From Frisingicoccus sp009929615 (lineage in GTDB: Bacteria > Bacillota > Clostridia > Lachnospirales > Lachnospiraceae): 64,000 bases of DNA. The position numbers were made by a program, and so were the translations under genes. The first letter of the stretch is position 1. Each line of letters opens with the position of its first letter. Where the stretch lies: assembly GCA_028692275.1 (NCBI GenBank), contig JAQUXR010000007.1, forward strand, positions 31,228 to 95,227, in the 5' to 3' direction. Positions 61,585 through 64,000 of the stretch are shown here, in pieces. The notes under the pieces are model-generated. The model was given only the letters and a program-made list of their open reading frames with translations. It had not been told where the DNA came from and made no database searches.

Positions 61585-63768
61585 ATGAAAAGAAAAAGTA
61601 GAAAAGGTCAGTCATTACTGGCAATGGCATTAGTGGTATTTCTAGTGATAGGTGTGATTCCGACATCTGCTATGGCAGAAGGTGAGCATACCCACGACAG
61701 TTCCTGTGGCTATAAGGAGGCAAGTCCCTGTACCCATGGAGAGAACCATGATGAAAGCTGCGGATATAAGGAAGAGCAGGCAGAGGTTCCTTGTGACCAT
61801 GAGCATGATGACGCCTGCGGTTATGCAACGGAAAGCGGATGTACCCATAGTTGTACAGATGGTGCCTGCAGTTATCAGCCGGCAGTAGAAGGAATGCCTT
61901 GCATGCATGCAAATGGTGAACATGATGAAACCTGCGGATATGAAAAGGGAAGTGCCTGCAGTTATAGAGAAAGTGAAGACGATGTACAAAATGTGCTGAA
62001 CAGTGACACAAGATGTAATTGCCAGACACCATGTGAAGCTGGGGAAATGAGTACTACCTGTCCTGTTTGTAGCAAAACAGATGCGGAATACACGGACTGT
62101 GGAGCGAAAACCATTCTCAGAAGTTCCGTCTATTATACCAATGGATTAGATGATCTTGTGGAAGGAATAAAATATGAGGAGGGGGCTAGTATCTCTGTAC
62201 CGGGAGAAGGCAATGATACTCCATCTGCTACGGTTGCAGTAGATTCCTATCCAGAAACAGTAACGATACAGGAAGGTAACGCAAATAAAATACCTGCAGG
62301 AACATATCAATTAAAAGGGATTACACAGTCTTTGTCTGCTAATAATAACGTATTTGTGAACCCTCCGGCTATGACGGATATCACAATCCCATCATATCCT
62401 TTATCTGGTACCCAAGAACAAAAAGAAGCATGGGAAACAAATTATGGGAAACATGGGGAAGGCTTCATATATGCAGTATATGCCCCAGCGGAGCAGAAGT
62501 ATACGCTGACTGTTACAGGCGGAACCATTGGGACTACGGGAATACTGACAACAGGAGAATATAAAGAGGGAGAGACGGTTGCCATAACAGCAAATCAGCC
62601 AGAAATAAATAAAAGATTTACCAAGTGGTCAATGGCTGCGGATTCAAAAGGAACTATAACGGATTCCACGCAATCAACCACGACCTTTTCTATGGGAAAA
62701 GGAAACGCCGCTATACAGGCTGATTTTGGACTTATAGAAGTATCAGGAACAGATGGAAATACAAACCTGACCTTCACACCAAATGAAGGTACGGAACTTC
62801 CAGCGGGCAGTCAATTAGTTGTCAGTGATTATACGGCTTCCAAAGAAGACGTGCTTCAGGCAACAGGTGCATACATTGGAAAGCATGTACTGGAAAAAGA
62901 AATAGTTAGCTTCGCAAAAGAGAATCTGGTGACTAACGTAGAGGAAGCACCTTTTGCAGAAAGCGAATATTGGAGTGGAACGATTATTGAATATAGCGGA
63001 AACCGATATTTGATTAGCCACCTGGGCGCTACTAATTTGAATACAGGTGACTTGTATGGGGAAGATTGGTCGGACAGAGAGAGTTCTCAGCTCAGTGTAT
63101 CTCATGAATGGTATAATAAAAAGGTAAAAATAGGTGGAATCATTTATCATTGCGGATATATGCTTGAGAAGCAGGTATTTATTTACACTGATACTGGAGA
63201 AGCAGCGGGTTTGTTTTGGACTGATGGACAAGAGTGTTGGGCTTACCTTAATGGAAAAAAAGAACCAGAAGTTGTATCTCAAAACAATAATTATGTAGTG
63301 GTTGGCGGAACAACATTTAAAACTGAAGTTCTTTATTCCGCTGATATCAGTTTAGTGAATAACGGTATTGCAGTACAAAAGCCAACAGGAACGATGAGCA
63401 TCGCAATAAATAGCGATCTCACGGCTCTATCCCCAACCTATGTATTTGGTGCGCATTTTGATCCGAACGGAACTATAAATACGGCAATATGTAAAGACAA
63501 CACGGCACAAATCCCAGTGACGAGTACCTCACCATTTATGGTAATTGCATTGGTAGAAGATAATTTTCAAATACCGGTAACAAAGGTATCTTCCAATACA
63601 AATCCGACACCAACGCCAACACCTACGCAAAAACCAATACAAAAAACCTCTCCAAACACGGGAGATAATACAGCGGTTAAGGCATGCTTGCTGTTGCTTC
63701 TGTTCAGTGGTACAGTGCTGACGGTGGGAATGGTTAATAGAAACCGAAAAAGCAAAGCTAACCGATAA
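61585..63768 (+). CDS. cell-wall anchored surface protein with Cys/His repeats
   Basis: A 727-residue secreted protein. Signal peptide: KRKSRKGQ, a hydrophobic core LLAMALVVFLVIGVIP and a likely cut after AMA (~residue 31). Residues ~33-150 hold about six short units around HxxSCGY/HDxxCGY and spaced Cys-His pairs (THDSSCGYKEASPC, NHDESCGY, EHDDACGY, GEHDETCGY), suggesting metal binding or disulfides. A beta-rich region follows, with a bacterial repeat-type (InlB B-like) module at about 305-383 (YTLTVTGGTIG, GEYKEGETVAITA, FTKWS). The C-terminal tail has Pro-Thr repeats, SPNTGD (LPXTG-like sortase motif, ~689), a membrane helix and RNRKSK. Sortase attachment to peptidoglycan is therefore likely. 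Function unknown; adhesion or metal handling are guesses. No partner genes are in the window. Confidence 0.87.
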   Translation: MKRKSRKGQSLLAMALVVFLVIGVIPTSAMAEGEHTHDSSCGYKEASPCTHGENHDESCGYKEEQAEVPCDHEHDDACGYATESGCTHSCTDGACSYQPAVEGMPCMHANGEHDETCGYEKGSACSYRESEDDVQNVLNSDTRCNCQTPCEAGEMSTTCPVCSKTDAEYTDCGAKTILRSSVYYTNGLDDLVEGIKYEEGASISVPGEGNDTPSATVAVDSYPETVTIQEGNANKIPAGTYQLKGITQSLSANNNVFVNPPAMTDITIPSYPLSGTQEQKEAWETNYGKHGEGFIYAVYAPAEQKYTLTVTGGTIGTTGILTTGEYKEGETVAITANQPEINKRFTKWSMAADSKGTITDSTQSTTTFSMGKGNAAIQADFGLIEVSGTDGNTNLTFTPNEGTELPAGSQLVVSDYTASKEDVLQATGAYIGKHVLEKEIVSFAKENLVTNVEEAPFAESEYWSGTIIEYSGNRYLISHLGATNLNTGDLYGEDWSDRESSQLSVSHEWYNKKVKIGGIIYHCGYMLEKQVFIYTDTGEAAGLFWTDGQECWAYLNGKKEPEVVSQNNNYVVVGGTTFKTEVLYSADISLVNNGIAVQKPTGTMSIAINSDLTALSPTYVFGAHFDPNGTINTAICKDNTAQIPVTSTSPFMVIALVEDNFQIPVTKVSSNTNPTPTPTPTQKPIQKTSPNTGDNTAVKACLLLLLFSGTVLTVGMVNRNRKSKANR

Positions 63769-63850
63769 CAATAGGGAAGTGTTCTGATAAAAAACTGTTA
63801 TTTCCGGTGATATCAACAGGAATAGGATTAATGGAAAACCAAGAGACAAA

Positions 63851-63872
63851 AGCCCACCCTTTCGGGTGGGTT
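63851..63872. terminator. hairpin after the surface protein
   Basis: AGCCCACCC / GGGTGGGTT with a TTTC loop, 8-9 bp. The plus-strand tail is TTCTG; on the minus strand CTTTTG follows, so either side could use it. Confidence 0.6.
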
Positions 63873-63926
63873 CTGATATGTCCCCTGTCAAGTAGACAGG
63901 TTAAATATCTAAAACAAGTGCAGATG

Positions 63927-63958
63927 AACGATCACACAGATTTGTGTGGTCGTTTTTT
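63927..63958 (+). terminator. hairpin near the right edge
   Basis: AACGATCACACA / TGTGTGGTCGTT, 12 bp (one G-U), 4-base loop, followed by a run of T on the plus strand. It would stop transcripts entering the putative mobile element from the left. Confidence 0.65.
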
Positions 63959-64000
63959 TATGCACACCATTTTTCTTTATATTTCTCAATTCTTTTATTC
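63958..64000 (-). CDS. C-terminal fragment of an unidentified minus-strand gene
   Basis: From the right edge the minus strand reads NKRIEKYKEKWCA then TAA (63960-63958), 13 residues of lysine-rich C-terminus. It may be the end of a transposase, given the repeat-like sequence 80 bases on, but 13 residues cannot identify it and a chance frame is possible. Confidence 0.3.
   Translation of the reverse strand, partial: NKRIEKYKEKWCA

Larger units (their letters stand above)
63879..64000 (-). mobile_element. possible end of an insertion sequence (continues beyond window)
   Basis: TG begins at 63879 and is followed by CCCCTGTCAAGTAGACAGG, a sequence resembling the terminal inverted repeats of IS3-type elements, which end in TG/CA. 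A minus-strand reading frame stops 80 bases inside (63958). If right, the element runs leftward-facing from beyond the window edge to 63879. Without the other end or the transposase this is only suggestive. Confidence 0.35.

Noticed and set aside
1..64000. CRISPR arrays, prophage or defence islands
   Set aside because: No regularly spaced repeats, integrases, phage structural genes or restriction-type genes were seen; the window is almost entirely conserved housekeeping content.

Overview
The window is ordinary chromosomal DNA from a low-to-moderate GC Gram-positive anaerobe. The evidence is strong AGGAGG ribosome binding sites, TTGACA/TATAAT-type promoters, pyruvate:ferredoxin oxidoreductase, pyruvate phosphate dikinase, a perfect HrcA CIRCE operator before groESL, a SigH-type sigma factor in the cysS-mrnC-rlmB-sigH order, bacterial glutaminyl-tRNA synthetase and a DUF3783 protein. 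This combination suggests Clostridia, most likely Lachnospiraceae; I cannot name the genus. Nearly all of the sequence is housekeeping, and only the last ~2.7 kb looks accessory.

Layout. 1-8970: amino-acid synthesis, with the end of leuB, then ilvD-ilvB, serC-serA, a DUF1015 protein and a ferredoxin-like aldo/keto reductase. 9121-11382: glycogen branching enzyme. 11425-15726 (minus strand): argH, then thiS-thiF-thiG-thiH for the thiamine thiazole ring. 15942-18492: rpsO-pnp, with structured leaders. 18709-23421: an unknown zinc-ribbon membrane protein and nifJ. 23509-25498 (minus): a small lipoprotein and a DUF1846 protein. 25659-27845: M16 protease, DUF1700 and rlmH. 27927-34909: carB, an RsmH-like methyltransferase, a HAD phosphatase and asnB. 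34984-38583: thiE, HAD hydrolases and tyrS (minus). 38687-39010: tRNA-Asp, -Val and -Met. 39107-45342: one tight operon ispF, gshA, ATP-grasp ligase, cysS, mrnC, rlmB, sigH. 45401-52318: tRNA-Thr, DUF3783, glnS, groES-groEL, guaB and an amidase. 52380-61277: M16C protease, era-recO, glyS and ppdK. 61585-63768: a Cys/His-repeat surface protein with a sortase-type tail. The right edge looks like the end of an insertion sequence.

How the genes connect. PpdK and NifJ sit at the PEP/pyruvate/acetyl-CoA node. SerC and SerA make phosphoserine, but no serB phosphatase is present; instead the next gene is a DUF1015 protein with a DGHHR motif like that of ParB/Srx-fold serine kinases. A gamma-glutamylcysteine ligase and an unusual ATP-grasp ligase lie exactly where Bacillus has gltX-cysE, directly before cysS, and suggest a gamma-Glu-Cys-derived thiol pathway. 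These two contexts are the best candidates for undescribed biology. Several translation starts were moved downstream (serA, thiF, thiS, pnp, nifJ, carB, asnB, tyrS, guaB and others) because the ribosome binding site fits only the internal ATG. Two genes appear to use non-ATG starts: TTG for thiE and possibly ATT for the amidase.
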